From positions 1 to 43,542 of the forward strand of contig JAFGJE010000183.1 in NCBI GenBank assembly GCA_016929245.1: a DNA stretch of 43,542 nucleotides, given 5' to 3'. The DNA is from Phycisphaerae bacterium (lineage in GTDB: Bacteria > Planctomycetota > Phycisphaerae > SM23-33). A program made the position numbers and the translations under genes. Below the pieces are notes generated by a model. That model did no database searches. It was not told the origin of the DNA and saw only the letters and a program-made list of their open reading frames with translations. Positions 14,919-24,210 of this stretch are shown here, piece after piece (position 1 is the stretch's first letter; each line of letters opens with the position of its first letter).

Positions 14919-16664
14919 CTACGAGGAGGTGTTCGCTTTGGGTTTGGACGTTTCCTTCGCCGTCCGGGGCGGGCCTTTGTAGCGCAGCAATACCACCGCC
15001 GGTCGGTTCTGGTGCGGACGGGCGTAGGAGTCCACTTCCTCGAACCAGTCCCGCACGTTGGTCCATCGAACCGTCTTTCCGTGCGGAAGGGGGAGAATCC
15101 AGAGTCTGTCCCGCTGGGCCAACTGCCACTGCATCGCCAGGTAGAACGGGCCTGGGTTGTCGTGAATGCGTTCCGCCAGCGCCTCCCGATCCGGCAGCCA
15201 GGATAAGGGTTTTTCGAGGTGGTAATACACGAAAGCGCACTGCTTGACGTAGTCATACACCTTCGCGTCGTCGGGTAAGCGGCGCAACCGCTCCGAGAGT
15301 TGTCGTCCCGGGCCGCCCATCGATCTGTGCTCCGCGATCGTGGGAACGTACCCAGCCGTGATGATCCCCATCGCCAGCACGCAGAGCATCGCCACGCCTT
15401 TCACGGCGACGTCGTCCCGGCGGTAAAACACGCCCAGGAACACCGCGGCGGCGACGAAACACGCCGCGATCAGCACCGGATCGAGAATCCCCCTTGGAAA
15501 TCGGTATTCCAGAATGATCGCGCCGACGATTCCGCCGATTCCGAGGACTCCCATTTGCGAATGAAGCACCAGTCGCTCCTGCCAGCAGGCGAGTTTCTCG
15601 TGAAACAGGCGAACGATCCCGCACCAGCAGATTCCCATCACCACCGCCGCCGGAACCGCCAGGGAATACAGATAGTTCGCCTTGGCGGAAAACAGGAGAC
15701 TCACCCCCGCGAACGACGAGACGAACCACGCCCACGGCATCCAGACGTTTCGGGAAAAGGCGTGGTGACGTTTGAGAAACGGAACCGACAGGCCGCCCAG
15801 GAACAGGGGAATCCAGGGGAAAAGGATCCCCATGAGATACATCAGGCTCTTGATCGGATTGGGCTGGAGCTTTTGGGAGACTTCCCGTCCCCAGAGGTCT
15901 CGCGGATCGACGCCGTGTTTCCACAGCAACCAAGGCCAGGGCGCCACGATCGCCGCGACGATCAGCACCCCCAGGAGAGGCTGCAACCGCCAGATGAGGA
16001 TCGGTTTTCGCCGCCAGATCACCAGCGCGAGAATCGGCAGGCCGCAATGGATCAGAATAAACGGCCCTTTGCTCAGCGTCGCTAAGGCAATGCTCACGTA
16101 AAAAACGATCAGCCACCCCCAGCGGTTCCAGCGTCGCGGCGAGTTCCAGCTCCACCATGCCGCGGCGATCGCCAGCGTGGAAAAGAGCGTAAAGGGCATG
16201 TCCGGGCCCGCCTGTCGGGCTTCGTACACGAACTGCGGTGTAGCGACGAGAAAGCAGGCCGCCGCCAGTCCCACCGACGGGCTGATAAGGCTTCGCCCCA
16301 GGGCGTAGCACAGCAGGACCAGAAGCACGCCTTCGATCGCCCCGGGCAGGCGTCCCTCGAGGCGTCCCACCTGTCCGGTCAGACTTCCCACCGCGGCGAT
16401 GCGCCAGTACACCCAGGGAGGTTTTTCCAGCCGGGGGCGATTGCCCAGCCGCGGAACCACCCAGTCGCCGCTTTCGACCATCTGCCGGGCGGGGGTGATC
16501 GCCTTCGGTTCGCGCGCGCCCATCAGTTCCGAACGATCCAGTTGCAGGAACATCGCCACCGAGGAGATCAGCGTGAGGATCACGACGTGCGGCAGCACGT
16601 CCCGGCGGGATTGCACCGGGTCCGACGCGTCGTGCGCGGGGAGATGTACATCTGTTGGGGCCAT
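14919..16664 (-). CDS. ArnT/GT39-like membrane glycosyltransferase
   Basis: 581 aa with about 11-12 hydrophobic segments across residues 25-430 and a soluble C-terminal part. The region MGAREPKAITPARQMVESGD followed by RLEKPPWVYW near residues 48-88 is the family's loop 1 signature: an acidic residue after a small-residue turn and the KPP motif. The family uses a polyprenyl-phosphate sugar donor and transfers the sugar to lipid A, other lipids or protein on the periplasmic face. The donor and acceptor here are unknown. AGGAAGAGG just before the ATG supports the start. It is not clearly linked to its neighbours; a C-family palindrome follows its stop. The family call is good, the specific product is not. 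Confidence 0.86.
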   Translation of the reverse strand: MAPTDVHLPAHDASDPVQSRRDVLPHVVILTLISSVAMFLQLDRSELMGAREPKAITPARQMVESGDWVVPRLGNRPRLEKPPWVYWRIAAVGSLTGQVGRLEGRLPGAIEGVLLVLLCYALGRSLISPSVGLAAACFLVATPQFVYEARQAGPDMPFTLFSTLAIAAAWWSWNSPRRWNRWGWLIVFYVSIALATLSKGPFILIHCGLPILALVIWRRKPILIWRLQPLLGVLIVAAIVAPWPWLLWKHGVDPRDLWGREVSQKLQPNPIKSLMYLMGILFPWIPLFLGGLSVPFLKRHHAFSRNVWMPWAWFVSSFAGVSLLFSAKANYLYSLAVPAAVVMGICWCGIVRLFHEKLACWQERLVLHSQMGVLGIGGIVGAIILEYRFPRGILDPVLIAACFVAAAVFLGVFYRRDDVAVKGVAMLCVLAMGIITAGYVPTIAEHRSMGGPGRQLSERLRRLPDDAKVYDYVKQCAFVYYHLEKPLSWLPDREALAERIHDNPGPFYLAMQWQLAQRDRLWILPLPHGKTVRWTNVRDWFEEVDSYARPHQNRPAVVLLRYKGPPRTAKETSKPKANTSS

Positions 16665-16807
16665 GCCTCTTCCTGTCCGAAGGTCGATTCCTCCGTGAAG
16701 TCCCGGTTTCCGGGACCATCCCTGTCGCCGAAATCCCCTCTATCTCACATTTTCCCCGGATTTTCAAGAGGCGTTTTGATTGACCACCCCGTCCGTCCAA
16801 ATACAAA

Positions 16808-16854
16808 CGAAAGGAGACGGCTGTCCACGCCGCGGGAGCAACCGTCTCCTTTCG
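16808..16854 (-). terminator. Probable terminator downstream of PEP-CTERM gene
   Basis: CGAAAGGAGACGG (16808-16820) and CCGTCTCCTTTCG (16842-16854) form a perfect 13-bp stem with a 21-nt loop. Read on the minus strand it is followed by TTTGTATTTGG. It lies about 120 bp beyond the stop codon at 16978. Confidence 0.65.
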
Positions 16855-16977
16855 ACATTCACCTCGTGGCGCCTCCCACGGGGGATGCGCCCACGACTGT
16901 TTCTTCCATCCGCGCCCTCCTATCGTCTGTGCATCCGTCAACGGATGCCGCCAACCAACCCGTCAACCACTTGTTCT

Positions 16978-17787
16978 TTAGATGTCGCGCCGACGAGTTC
17001 CCATCGCCAGTGCGCTGATTGCCAATAGACTCAGCGTCGCCGGTTCGGGAATCCCCGCCGGCACGGCGATCACCTGGGGCGCTCCGGTATCGTACCCGTA
17101 GGATACCTCGGCCCGGTTCGTGCCCTGCACACCGACCGCCAACTTCATGGTGTCCCCGATGGACACGCCGTCCGACATTTCCTGGAGAATCGCGTCCAGC
17201 TCGGACAGACTGATCCGGGCTTCCATGACATTTCCGGAGATACACCAGGCGCCGTCGGTGACCATATCTGCAATGTCGCCCACATCGTCACCGGCGCCCC
17301 AGTAGTTAAACTGGGAATACAAACCCGGTGCGGTTTCCTCGCCCTCGCCGTCGGGACCGGAATTCTCGCCGTTCGTCCAGCCGCCGATCAGTCCGAGTTC
17401 CAGGTTCACGTCGATCCCGCGGTGATTGGAGCTCCATTCTCCCTTGTCGCCGTCGGCGCAGTTGGCGTCCCCGCCGTCGGCTAGGTACGTGTCGGTGCTG
17501 TTGTCCGCGTCGATCCACAGTCCCGGGAAGATCTTCTTGTCTTTGCCGTTCGAGGCCTGTCCCAGGAAGTCGGTCCAGCCGCGGTTGATCTCGCAGAACC
17601 AGTACAGTTGTCCGTCCTGCACCTTCGCGCCCCAGCGGGTCATTTCCACGCCCCCGGGATTGTCCGAATCGGGATCCTGAAAGATGGATTGGGCGTCCCA
17701 GTCGTTTAGGTTTCCGTCGACCGTCATCGTCGCCGACCCCGCCGTGCACACCACCAAAATCATTCCCAAAGCGTATAGGTTTTTCAT
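16978..17787 (-). CDS. PEP-CTERM sorting-signal protein with cellulose-binding-like/DOMON-like domain
   Basis: 269 aa from the ATG at 17787, with GGGAGAGG 6-8 nt upstream; the track adds 8 residues. The signal peptide MKNLYALGMILVVCTAGSAT precedes a beta-rich domain starting MTVDGNLNDWDAQS, a pattern seen in carbohydrate-binding or DOMON-like domains of sugar-associated secreted proteins. An Asp/Gly-rich segment (DADNSTDTYLADGGDANCAD) may bind calcium. The C-terminus is the exosortase sorting signal IPEPATLSLL, a hydrophobic stretch, and TRRR. The protein is therefore exported and handed to exosortase; the sorting enzyme is not in this window. Function is not established. A stem-loop (GGGCTCTGTC...GACAGAGCCC, 17815-17867) lies just upstream of its start. 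Confidence 0.83.
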   Translation of the reverse strand: MKNLYALGMILVVCTAGSATMTVDGNLNDWDAQSIFQDPDSDNPGGVEMTRWGAKVQDGQLYWFCEINRGWTDFLGQASNGKDKKIFPGLWIDADNSTDTYLADGGDANCADGDKGEWSSNHRGIDVNLELGLIGGWTNGENSGPDGEGEETAPGLYSQFNYWGAGDDVGDIADMVTDGAWCISGNVMEARISLSELDAILQEMSDGVSIGDTMKLAVGVQGTNRAEVSYGYDTGAPQVIAVPAGIPEPATLSLLAISALAMGTRRRDI

Positions 17788-17944
17788 GATTCCCTCTCCC
17801 TTGGTAAACACTGCGGGCTCTGTCCGAACGTCTCGTGAATCGTTTCAGTGTTTTTCAGACAGAGCCCAGGATTTGTTTCGACCGTTTCTACCCGTTGACT
17901 ATCGTAATCGTCTTTGTGACAGGATTCGTTTGAGTCGCCTCGAA

Positions 17945-18017
17945 CGATCCTGAGGGACGGGGGAATCTGCCATCGGTTCCCTGTCGACGCCGTGTTCGGC
18001 GGCGTCCCTCAGGATCG
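17945..18017 (-). terminator. Stem-loop after dockerin gene
   Basis: CGATCCTGAGGGACG (17945-17959) and CGTCCCTCAGGATCG (18003-18017) pair perfectly over 15 bp with a long loop. It begins 14 bp beyond the stop codon of the dockerin gene (18031). No clear T-run follows, so its role as a terminator is tentative. Confidence 0.45.
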
Positions 18018-18030
18018 TCGCGGGGATGAT

Positions 18031-19002
18031 TTATCTTCGTCTTCGGCGAGATCCGATCGCCAGGGCGCCGACGCCCAGCAGACTCAGCGTCGCCGGTTCG
18101 GGGACGTTCGACGGGACTTCGCCTCCGCCGGACCAGTTTTCCTGGAGGATTTCAAAGTCGTCCTCGTCCACGATTCCGTCGAAGTTGAAGTCCGCCTGGG
18201 ACCAGTTCGTTCCGATGCCGTAGTTGGCGACCAGGACGTCATAGTCCACCTGGTCCACGACGCCGTCCAGGTTCGCGTCGCCCTTGTGGTCGCCCGTGAT
18301 CACCTGGAAATCGTCCATCTTCGTGTTGAGGGGACTCAGTCCGCCGGTTTCCACGTACTCGTTCATGTTCAACGCCGCGTACACGCCGTTGACACCGTTG
18401 CCCAGCACCGGCACGAGCACGCCCTCGAACATCGTTTGGCCGTCGATGATCTGCTGCACGTGTCCCAGCAGCGTCGTCCCGGCGGCATCCCACGCCTGTC
18501 CGATCAGCACGGCGTCCTGTCCCATCTTCATCACCTGAAGGCGCAGATCGACCGTCTGGCCCTGCGTCCCGTGGGCGCCGCCGCCCAACGCCAGGCCCTC
18601 CAGGTTGGTGAACGAGTCGCCGTGGTTGTAGACCAGCTCGATCTTGTTGAAGAACGGATCGTAATTCAGGCCGTAAAACTCATTCGCGCCCTGCAAACGA
18701 GCCAACACGCCTTGATCGTTCCCTGTGGCGTTTCCCTCGGTGTTGACGAGCGCGGATACGAGACTGTTTCGGCCGTACGTCGCCGCGACGTATCCGCCGA
18801 TACTGGAATCGTAGTATCCGCCGGGAGAATACAGACGCAGCCCATCCGCGTCGATCACGGCCTGGGCGTCACCTCCACCATTGATCCAATTCCATGTCTG
18901 GTCGAAACTTCCGTTGAAGTCGTCGGAAATCGTCATGTCCGCCATGCCCGGCGCCGTGATGGCAAACAGCACCGCCGTTACTATACATGTTCCTCTCTTC
19001 AT
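18031..19002 (-). CDS. PEP-CTERM protein with LamG-like domain and dockerin-like repeats
   Basis: 323 aa from the ATG at 19002, chosen because GGAGG lies 5 nt upstream. The N-terminal signal peptide (MKRGTCIVTAVLFAITAPGM) precedes a beta-rich region (about 25-235) that looks like a concanavalin-type lectin fold. Residues about 240-300 hold two calcium-binding dockerin type I-like repeats: GDANLDGVVDQVDYDVL and ADFNFDGIVDEDDFEIL. The C-terminus is VPEPATLSLLGVGALAIG plus a run of arginines, the PEP-CTERM sorting signal. The dockerin-like repeats suggest docking to another surface protein, but no cohesin is in this window. Exosortase elsewhere should process it. A stem-loop after the stop may end the transcript. 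Confidence 0.87.
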   Translation of the reverse strand: MKRGTCIVTAVLFAITAPGMADMTISDDFNGSFDQTWNWINGGGDAQAVIDADGLRLYSPGGYYDSSIGGYVAATYGRNSLVSALVNTEGNATGNDQGVLARLQGANEFYGLNYDPFFNKIELVYNHGDSFTNLEGLALGGGAHGTQGQTVDLRLQVMKMGQDAVLIGQAWDAAGTTLLGHVQQIIDGQTMFEGVLVPVLGNGVNGVYAALNMNEYVETGGLSPLNTKMDDFQVITGDHKGDANLDGVVDQVDYDVLVANYGIGTNWSQADFNFDGIVDEDDFEILQENWSGGGEVPSNVPEPATLSLLGVGALAIGSRRRRR

Positions 19003-19432
19003 ACCTGCCTCCAATCGCATTTGATTTATAGTGCTCTCGCCGCCGCTCCGTTCACGAAAACGAACGAAGGCGAAGAGACGTTACGCTCGGTCGTCAATGA
19101 TGCACTCACCGGAGTTCGGGATGAAATCATCCCCGGGTCGACGGTCGAACTGCGCCTCCCCCGACAGGGAGAGCGGGTTCGCCTCCAGCGAGTAGTCCAA
19201 CCTTGTCAAACAGCTAAGCACCCCGCGGGAATTCTCAGCATCGCGGGGGTTTCACAATCCAAACGTAGAATACAATTTCTCCCCCAGCCAATTTTTTTGA
19301 CTTTTTTATTCAAGTCCCCGAAATCCCGCGTTCCCGGATGAAAAACGTCATGGAATAAAACAGCGGGAATCGTTCACAGGGATGCCCGTGAACGATTCCC
19401 GTCGCCGGTACAACTATTTATATTACCGAATG
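19003..19432. other. Gap between dockerin gene and glycosidase-like gene
   Basis: 430 bp with no convincing gene. It contains a stem-loop CCCCGCG...CGCGGGG at 19221-19248, the terminator-like stem at 19364-19401, and an imperfect palindrome CGTTCACGAAAACGAACG (19050-19067) that could be a regulator site for the dockerin gene. No promoter could be named with confidence. Confidence 0.5.
19364..19401 (-). terminator. Terminator after glycosidase-like gene
   Basis: CGGGAATCGTTCAC (19364-19377) and GTGAACGATTCCCG (19388-19401) form a perfect 14-bp stem with a 10-nt loop. On the minus strand it is followed by CTGTTTTATTCC. It lies about 30 bp beyond the stop at 19433. Confidence 0.75.
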
Positions 19433-21547
19433 TTAGATCAACGGCGGGGGAGCCTGGATGGAACTGGGCACGCCGTATTCGGGCATGGGTTCGTACTGGA
19501 TGGTTCCGTAGAGTCCCTGGAAACCCTTAATATATCCAACCATCACGTGGTGGTAACTGACGATATTCCCTTCCACACCGCGATCCACGCAGTTGGAGGC
19601 CATGATGTGTAACCATTTCTCCGCGTCCGCGAGGGCTTCGTCGCCGAGGGCCTGGAATTGATTCCGCTGTTCGGCGGTCAGGTTCGTCCGATCTACCGTT
19701 TTCAAATAATCCGCCATCCGCTTGACCTTCAGGGCGGCCTGAATATGTTCGACGCCCGCCTGTAAGGTCGCCCGTTGGAACCGCATGCTCTTCAATCCCG
19801 CCGTGCGCGTGGACTGCGCGATGAGCCTGTCCAGCAAATCGACGGCTTTTCGGGTCGTTTCGAGTTGTTCCGCCGTTTCCTCCTCCGTGATATTGTTGGT
19901 CATGGGGAACATGTCCTTGTTGGGATCGACGTCCCACCAGCAGGCCAGGTAGCAGAATCCGCATTTCGGTTGCAGCCGGTCGACCGCCTCCATCGCCTGG
20001 AGGAATTCCTCCAGCAACGCTTCATCCCGCACGCCCCAATAGGGTTTCAGCACCTTCGGGCCGAAGTCCGCCGGCGAAAGGTCGGCGTAACTCGCCAGGG
20101 AAGCGTACAGCAATCCAAGCTCGTTTTCCGCGTTGCGCCAGTGGTTGAACAGCACGCCGCGCGACTGGCGGGGATCGCCGGCGTTGACGCAAAAGTCGAT
20201 ATTCTCCTTCAAACCCGTGCGCGGGAACTGCGGAGTGTACATGAATCCGTCGATTTCGACCCACGAATACATGCGAAGCCGCGCGCGATCCGCCGGCGGG
20301 AGCTTCTTGCTCTCGACGCGCAGGTGGCAGGTGTGCGCCCCATGACCGGGCAGCCACGCCAGGCCGTATTCCTCCGGAACCGCCGCCGTCAGCACCCGCG
20401 CGTTGGGTTCGGAAATCCCCGCCATGCCGTTGTACAACCCGACGGAGAGTTTCTTGCCCGTCAGGCGCGGGGCGATCTCCTTCGACTCCTTCGCCCGCCG
20501 AAACGCCTCCAGCGCCACGTCGACGCACTCCAACGTCTGCAAAAACCCGCCTTTTTCATAGTCCGAATCCACGTTCGCCGACGCGATCAATTCGTCGACC
20601 TTCTCCTTCGACCAATCCGGCAGGAGTCGCGCCAGGAACGCGCGACATTCGCCTTCCCAGTCGTCGGATTCCCTGGAGACGTTTTCCGGGGAGATCAACT
20701 CGAAGTCGTCGGCATCGCCATACAACGCCGTCATCTGGTTGAGCATTTCCAGCGTCGCCTTGACCCACAGCCCCCGGTCGTATGACTTGGCGTTGGGGAA
20801 ATAGTCCTTGAAATTAGACCCGGCGATGTCCGTCGAGACGGACACGTACAGCCCGTAACGCTTCGCCTCGCGGATCAACTCGCCCAGGAAGCGATATGCG
20901 AAGCTCCTCGCCTCTTTCGTGCCGTAACGGGATTCTCCCTCCGGCGGGCAGAAGGTGTGTTCGTTGCGGACGACGGCCTGGATGTACGGCTCCTCCGGGA
21001 CGGGGTGATACTCGGAGTAGAAAAACGTGTAATCGTGGATTCTGCCTTTGCGATCGACGAACGAATCGCCGATTTCGGGCAGGTCCATGTGAAACCATCC
21101 GCACGCGAGATATTGATGGAACGTGATCGCGTTGAAGCGCATGCGGGCAAGGTTGCGGAGATATTCCTTCGCTTCCGCGAGCGGATACGAGGAGATATCC
21201 ATCGGGAAGTTGATGTGCTGGCGAATCCCGCGCCGTTTGAGATACGGCTGATACGTGCGCGTCAGCGTGGGCAGCTCCTGGATCGTCGCGTCCGGAGCGA
21301 CCGGTCCGTTGACCGTGAACAGGAATCCCAGTTCCTCAAGCCAGCTGTACAGGCTGTGAAGAACATCGACCGGCGTCCTTCCGGTGACGGTCAGTTTACC
21401 GGGCGCGGACTCCACCCGCGCCCGCGAGTCTTCCAGCGCGGCGTCCGTGTGGAACGCCACGTTCAGCGCATCCCAGTCGCCCGCGTAGGCCGGGCAAAGG
21501 AGGTGATGCAGTTCTTTTTTCGCCGGATTCATCGTATTGTCAGGCAT
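19433..21547 (-). CDS. Glycosidase-like TIM-barrel protein, substrate unknown
   Basis: 704 aa with no signal peptide (MPDNTMNPAKKEL), so probably cytosolic. Residues about 50-100 (KLTVTGRTPVDVLHSLYSWL, EELGFLFTVNG) match the small alpha/beta domain that precedes the barrel in GH67/GH20-like and DUF4838-type enzymes. The middle resembles the start of a (beta/alpha)8 barrel (RFNAITFHQYLACGWFHM, GLYVSVSTDIAGSNF) and contains many exposed His, Glu and Asp residues. The C-terminal 150 residues are helical. The catalytic residues cannot be assigned with confidence. The GH39 enzyme next door and a LacI regulator support carbohydrate use. The ATG at 21547 has AGGA about 8 nt upstream. It could also be a family that binds sugar without hydrolysis. 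Confidence 0.6.
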   Translation of the reverse strand: MPDNTMNPAKKELHHLLCPAYAGDWDALNVAFHTDAALEDSRARVESAPGKLTVTGRTPVDVLHSLYSWLEELGFLFTVNGPVAPDATIQELPTLTRTYQPYLKRRGIRQHINFPMDISSYPLAEAKEYLRNLARMRFNAITFHQYLACGWFHMDLPEIGDSFVDRKGRIHDYTFFYSEYHPVPEEPYIQAVVRNEHTFCPPEGESRYGTKEARSFAYRFLGELIREAKRYGLYVSVSTDIAGSNFKDYFPNAKSYDRGLWVKATLEMLNQMTALYGDADDFELISPENVSRESDDWEGECRAFLARLLPDWSKEKVDELIASANVDSDYEKGGFLQTLECVDVALEAFRRAKESKEIAPRLTGKKLSVGLYNGMAGISEPNARVLTAAVPEEYGLAWLPGHGAHTCHLRVESKKLPPADRARLRMYSWVEIDGFMYTPQFPRTGLKENIDFCVNAGDPRQSRGVLFNHWRNAENELGLLYASLASYADLSPADFGPKVLKPYWGVRDEALLEEFLQAMEAVDRLQPKCGFCYLACWWDVDPNKDMFPMTNNITEEETAEQLETTRKAVDLLDRLIAQSTRTAGLKSMRFQRATLQAGVEHIQAALKVKRMADYLKTVDRTNLTAEQRNQFQALGDEALADAEKWLHIMASNCVDRGVEGNIVSYHHVMVGYIKGFQGLYGTIQYEPMPEYGVPSSIQAPPPLI

Positions 21548-21659
21548 AGAGCAATTCCTTGGGGAAAAGGCACAGAATGAAAATGCGGGGGGATTCTATG
21601 GGGATTGATTATCCCTGTCCAATGAATTCAAAAAAATCTCGCGTAGGTCAAAACGGGGA

Positions 21660-24140
21660 TTATTTCACCGGCTGAATGTCCAGGAAGCGGATGCCGGGGG
21701 AGGGAACGATCACTTTCAGTTCGATCGTGCCGTCCGGTCCGGGTCGCACTTCCGGCGGAGTGAGAACGCCGTGTTGAATCGCCTGTTGCAGCTTGCGCTT
21801 CGCGGCGTCGTCGGTGTAGGCGGGTTTGCCCATCTTCACCCACTCGCCGTGCGTGTTGCCGAACTTCTCGTCGGCGGCCCAGAGACGCGTGCAGGTGTAC
21901 TTCGTGTCGGGCGGGCCTTGCAGTTGCACGTACACTTCCGTTTCATACGGCTGGCGGGCGGTGTCCTCGTCGTAACTCGTCAGCACGATCCGAACCGCAC
22001 CGTCGGGCATGAGCACCGCCAGCCCGTCGATGGGATCGTTGCTGCTGGTGAATTTCAGCCGACGGCCGCCTTTTAATTCATTGAGGAACACGAATCCGTT
22101 ATACCCCGGCTTGGGAATCGGCAGGTTCTTCCGTGTGAAGAGTCCCATCGAATCCTGGAACAGCGGTTCGGAGTCCGGGATCACGTCCGGGTGATCCGCC
22201 AGGCCGAAGTACGTCGCGTAATCCAATCCCGCGTCCAGCATGATTCGGACGGCCTTGACGACGAACGTCGCGTTCCAGGGTTTATCGAACAGCGGACTTT
22301 GCATCGAATTGCAGTTCCACTCCGTGCAGCCGAGTTGCTTGAACTTCAGGCCGGGGTAGCGCTTTTCGTATCCGCGCGTGATGTTCTTCAACGCCTCCTC
22401 GAACATGCGAATCGACGAACTCCCGCCGGCGTAGATGTGCGTGGAGTAGTGATCGATCATGCCCAGCATGTTCTTCTTCTGAAGGAACGCGACCAGGGGT
22501 TCTTCGATATCATTCGTGCCGCTGCTGGTTAAACCCATCTTCAAATCCACGCCGTATTTCTTCTCCACGCGGTCGGCGGCGAGGTAAATCTGCTCCGCCA
22601 GCGCGAGAAATTCCTCCAGCGAACCGCTGTAATATCCGTTCGGCAGGCCCGGTTCGTTCCAGACTTCCCACAGCCACTGCTCCACGTACTCCTTGCCGTA
22701 GCGCTGGATGGCGTGCTCGAAGATCGCCTCGATCATCCTGCCCCATTTTTTCATGTCCTTCGGCGCGCCGGTGTTGTGGAAGTCAGGCCGGCGTGCGTCG
22801 GGCTTATCCAGCGGTAACGGTGTACTCTCCAGCGTCACGATCGGAATGATCCCGTTTTTCTTGTACAGGTCGTGAATGGAATCGAAGAGCGTCCAGTCGT
22901 AAACGGGATTTCCCTTCTCGTCGTCGCGCAGGTAAAATTCCGTGCCGTTGATAAACTCGTGATTACGGATCTGCACGAATCCTGCCTTGACGAGAAACGG
23001 CATGATCTGCCGGATTTCGTCCCGCTTCCACCAGCCGATCGTCACGCCCGTGTCGATGCCCGCCCAGACGCGATGCTGGATCACGTCGCCGGGCGCGGCG
23101 GCGTCGACGCTGACCTTCGCCCGCTTCGGGTTGAATGGTTTCTGCGCGCCTAAGGGAACGCGCGCGAGGCGCACCTCGTCGAACCACGATTCGCCTTTCG
23201 CGCCGTCGAACTGGCGAATCCAGACCTGCACGTTTTTGACGGCCGCGGGGAAGGTGTAATCGCCTGTGCGGTAGCGCCAGGGTTGGGTCTCGAATAAAAT
23301 GTCCAGGTCGTGGTGGGCGAAATGCTTTCCGTCTTTATCCAGGCCGACGAACTGAATTCCCGCGCCCGCCCAGCCGGTCTTTCCGCACTTGACGCCCTTC
23401 GACCGCATCCACGCGGAAAGAAGGAGCTTCTCGCCGTTGTAGGGAAACGCCTTGCTGACGACCGTCGCGGGTCCGGTCAGGTGCAGGCCGCGCGGGCCCA
23501 CGACGAAATTTCGCTCGTCGTGCTTCGCTTCACTGCCGCGAGCCCAGGTGTCCAGATCGTCCCAATCCTTGCTGTTCCGCACGAAATACCAGTGGTCGGC
23601 GTTGAGCGTGCCCTCAAAGCCGGGGTCGCCGATCATCTCCTCGGCCTGTTCGGGATCGCTGATCGAGATCGAAAAATCCTTGTACCACACCTTGCCCTTG
23701 CTGCCGGCGTTGCTCAGGTTCACCTGGAAATATTTCACCTGGTCGTTGAAGTCATACGTGCCGGTATAAGTTTTCCATGGCTGGGTTCCGCCGACGAGGA
23801 TGATGTCCTGGTGGCAGAGTTCCTTTTTATCCCCGCCGAATCCGGTGATCGTCGCCCAGCAGACGTCCCAGCCGTTCTTCCCGGGCTTGACGTTGTGGCA
23901 GCGGGATTTGACGGAAACGGAAACCTTCATCCCCGCGCGATAGGGGAACATCGCGGTATTCAGGGACGCTCCCGGCCGAAGGACAGCCGCGCCGCCCGCG
24001 ACGGAGATGTTCCCTCGTTGCGAGGGAAACAGTTCCCGCCACGCCGGCTTGGCGAAATCCACCCGCAGCAAAGGCCGCTCGGCCAAGGCGGAACCCACCG
24101 ACAGGACACACAGGAGAGAAGTAATCAAAATTCGATTCAT
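21660..24140 (-). CDS. Secreted GH39-type glycoside hydrolase with N-terminal carbohydrate-binding-like domains
   Basis: 826 aa. A signal peptide (MNRILITSLLCVLSVGSALA) precedes two beta-sandwich domains (about 25-165 and 170-335) with internal similarity: each has a KCG/KPGKNGWD-type segment, a TQPW segment with tyrosines, and VKNVQVWIRQ or VKYFQVNLSN. These look like carbohydrate-binding domains. The TIM barrel (about 350-650) has the acid/base motif WEVWNEPGLP with E496 and the nucleophile region GCTEWNCN with E607, as in GH39 beta-xylosidase or alpha-L-iduronidase enzymes. A C-terminal beta domain follows. It should act outside the cytoplasm on a plant or algal glycan; exact sugar unknown. 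It shares its strand with the glycosidase-like gene 112 bp downstream. An AGGAT upstream is a weak ribosome binding site. Confidence 0.85.
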   Translation of the reverse strand: MNRILITSLLCVLSVGSALAERPLLRVDFAKPAWRELFPSQRGNISVAGGAAVLRPGASLNTAMFPYRAGMKVSVSVKSRCHNVKPGKNGWDVCWATITGFGGDKKELCHQDIILVGGTQPWKTYTGTYDFNDQVKYFQVNLSNAGSKGKVWYKDFSISISDPEQAEEMIGDPGFEGTLNADHWYFVRNSKDWDDLDTWARGSEAKHDERNFVVGPRGLHLTGPATVVSKAFPYNGEKLLLSAWMRSKGVKCGKTGWAGAGIQFVGLDKDGKHFAHHDLDILFETQPWRYRTGDYTFPAAVKNVQVWIRQFDGAKGESWFDEVRLARVPLGAQKPFNPKRAKVSVDAAAPGDVIQHRVWAGIDTGVTIGWWKRDEIRQIMPFLVKAGFVQIRNHEFINGTEFYLRDDEKGNPVYDWTLFDSIHDLYKKNGIIPIVTLESTPLPLDKPDARRPDFHNTGAPKDMKKWGRMIEAIFEHAIQRYGKEYVEQWLWEVWNEPGLPNGYYSGSLEEFLALAEQIYLAADRVEKKYGVDLKMGLTSSGTNDIEEPLVAFLQKKNMLGMIDHYSTHIYAGGSSSIRMFEEALKNITRGYEKRYPGLKFKQLGCTEWNCNSMQSPLFDKPWNATFVVKAVRIMLDAGLDYATYFGLADHPDVIPDSEPLFQDSMGLFTRKNLPIPKPGYNGFVFLNELKGGRRLKFTSSNDPIDGLAVLMPDGAVRIVLTSYDEDTARQPYETEVYVQLQGPPDTKYTCTRLWAADEKFGNTHGEWVKMGKPAYTDDAAKRKLQQAIQHGVLTPPEVRPGPDGTIELKVIVPSPGIRFLDIQPVK

Positions 24141-24210
24141 GAAAAAGATCCTCAGGAAGTTTGCATTCGATGTTCTTTGTGAATTCTGGATGGAACAGAA
24201 TGGATTTTAC

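Noticed and set aside
15253-16941. 562-aa ORF overlapping the glycosyltransferase
   Set aside because: Different frame on the same strand; low-complexity Arg/Gly; the 581-aa frame has clear GT39 motifs.
17815-17867. Stem-loop before a PEP-CTERM gene as a riboswitch
   Set aside because: Only one 10-bp stem; no aptamer pattern; more likely an RNA hairpin or part of termination.
17992-19341. 449-aa plus-strand ORF over the dockerin gene
   Set aside because: Shadow of the PEP-CTERM gene on the opposite strand.
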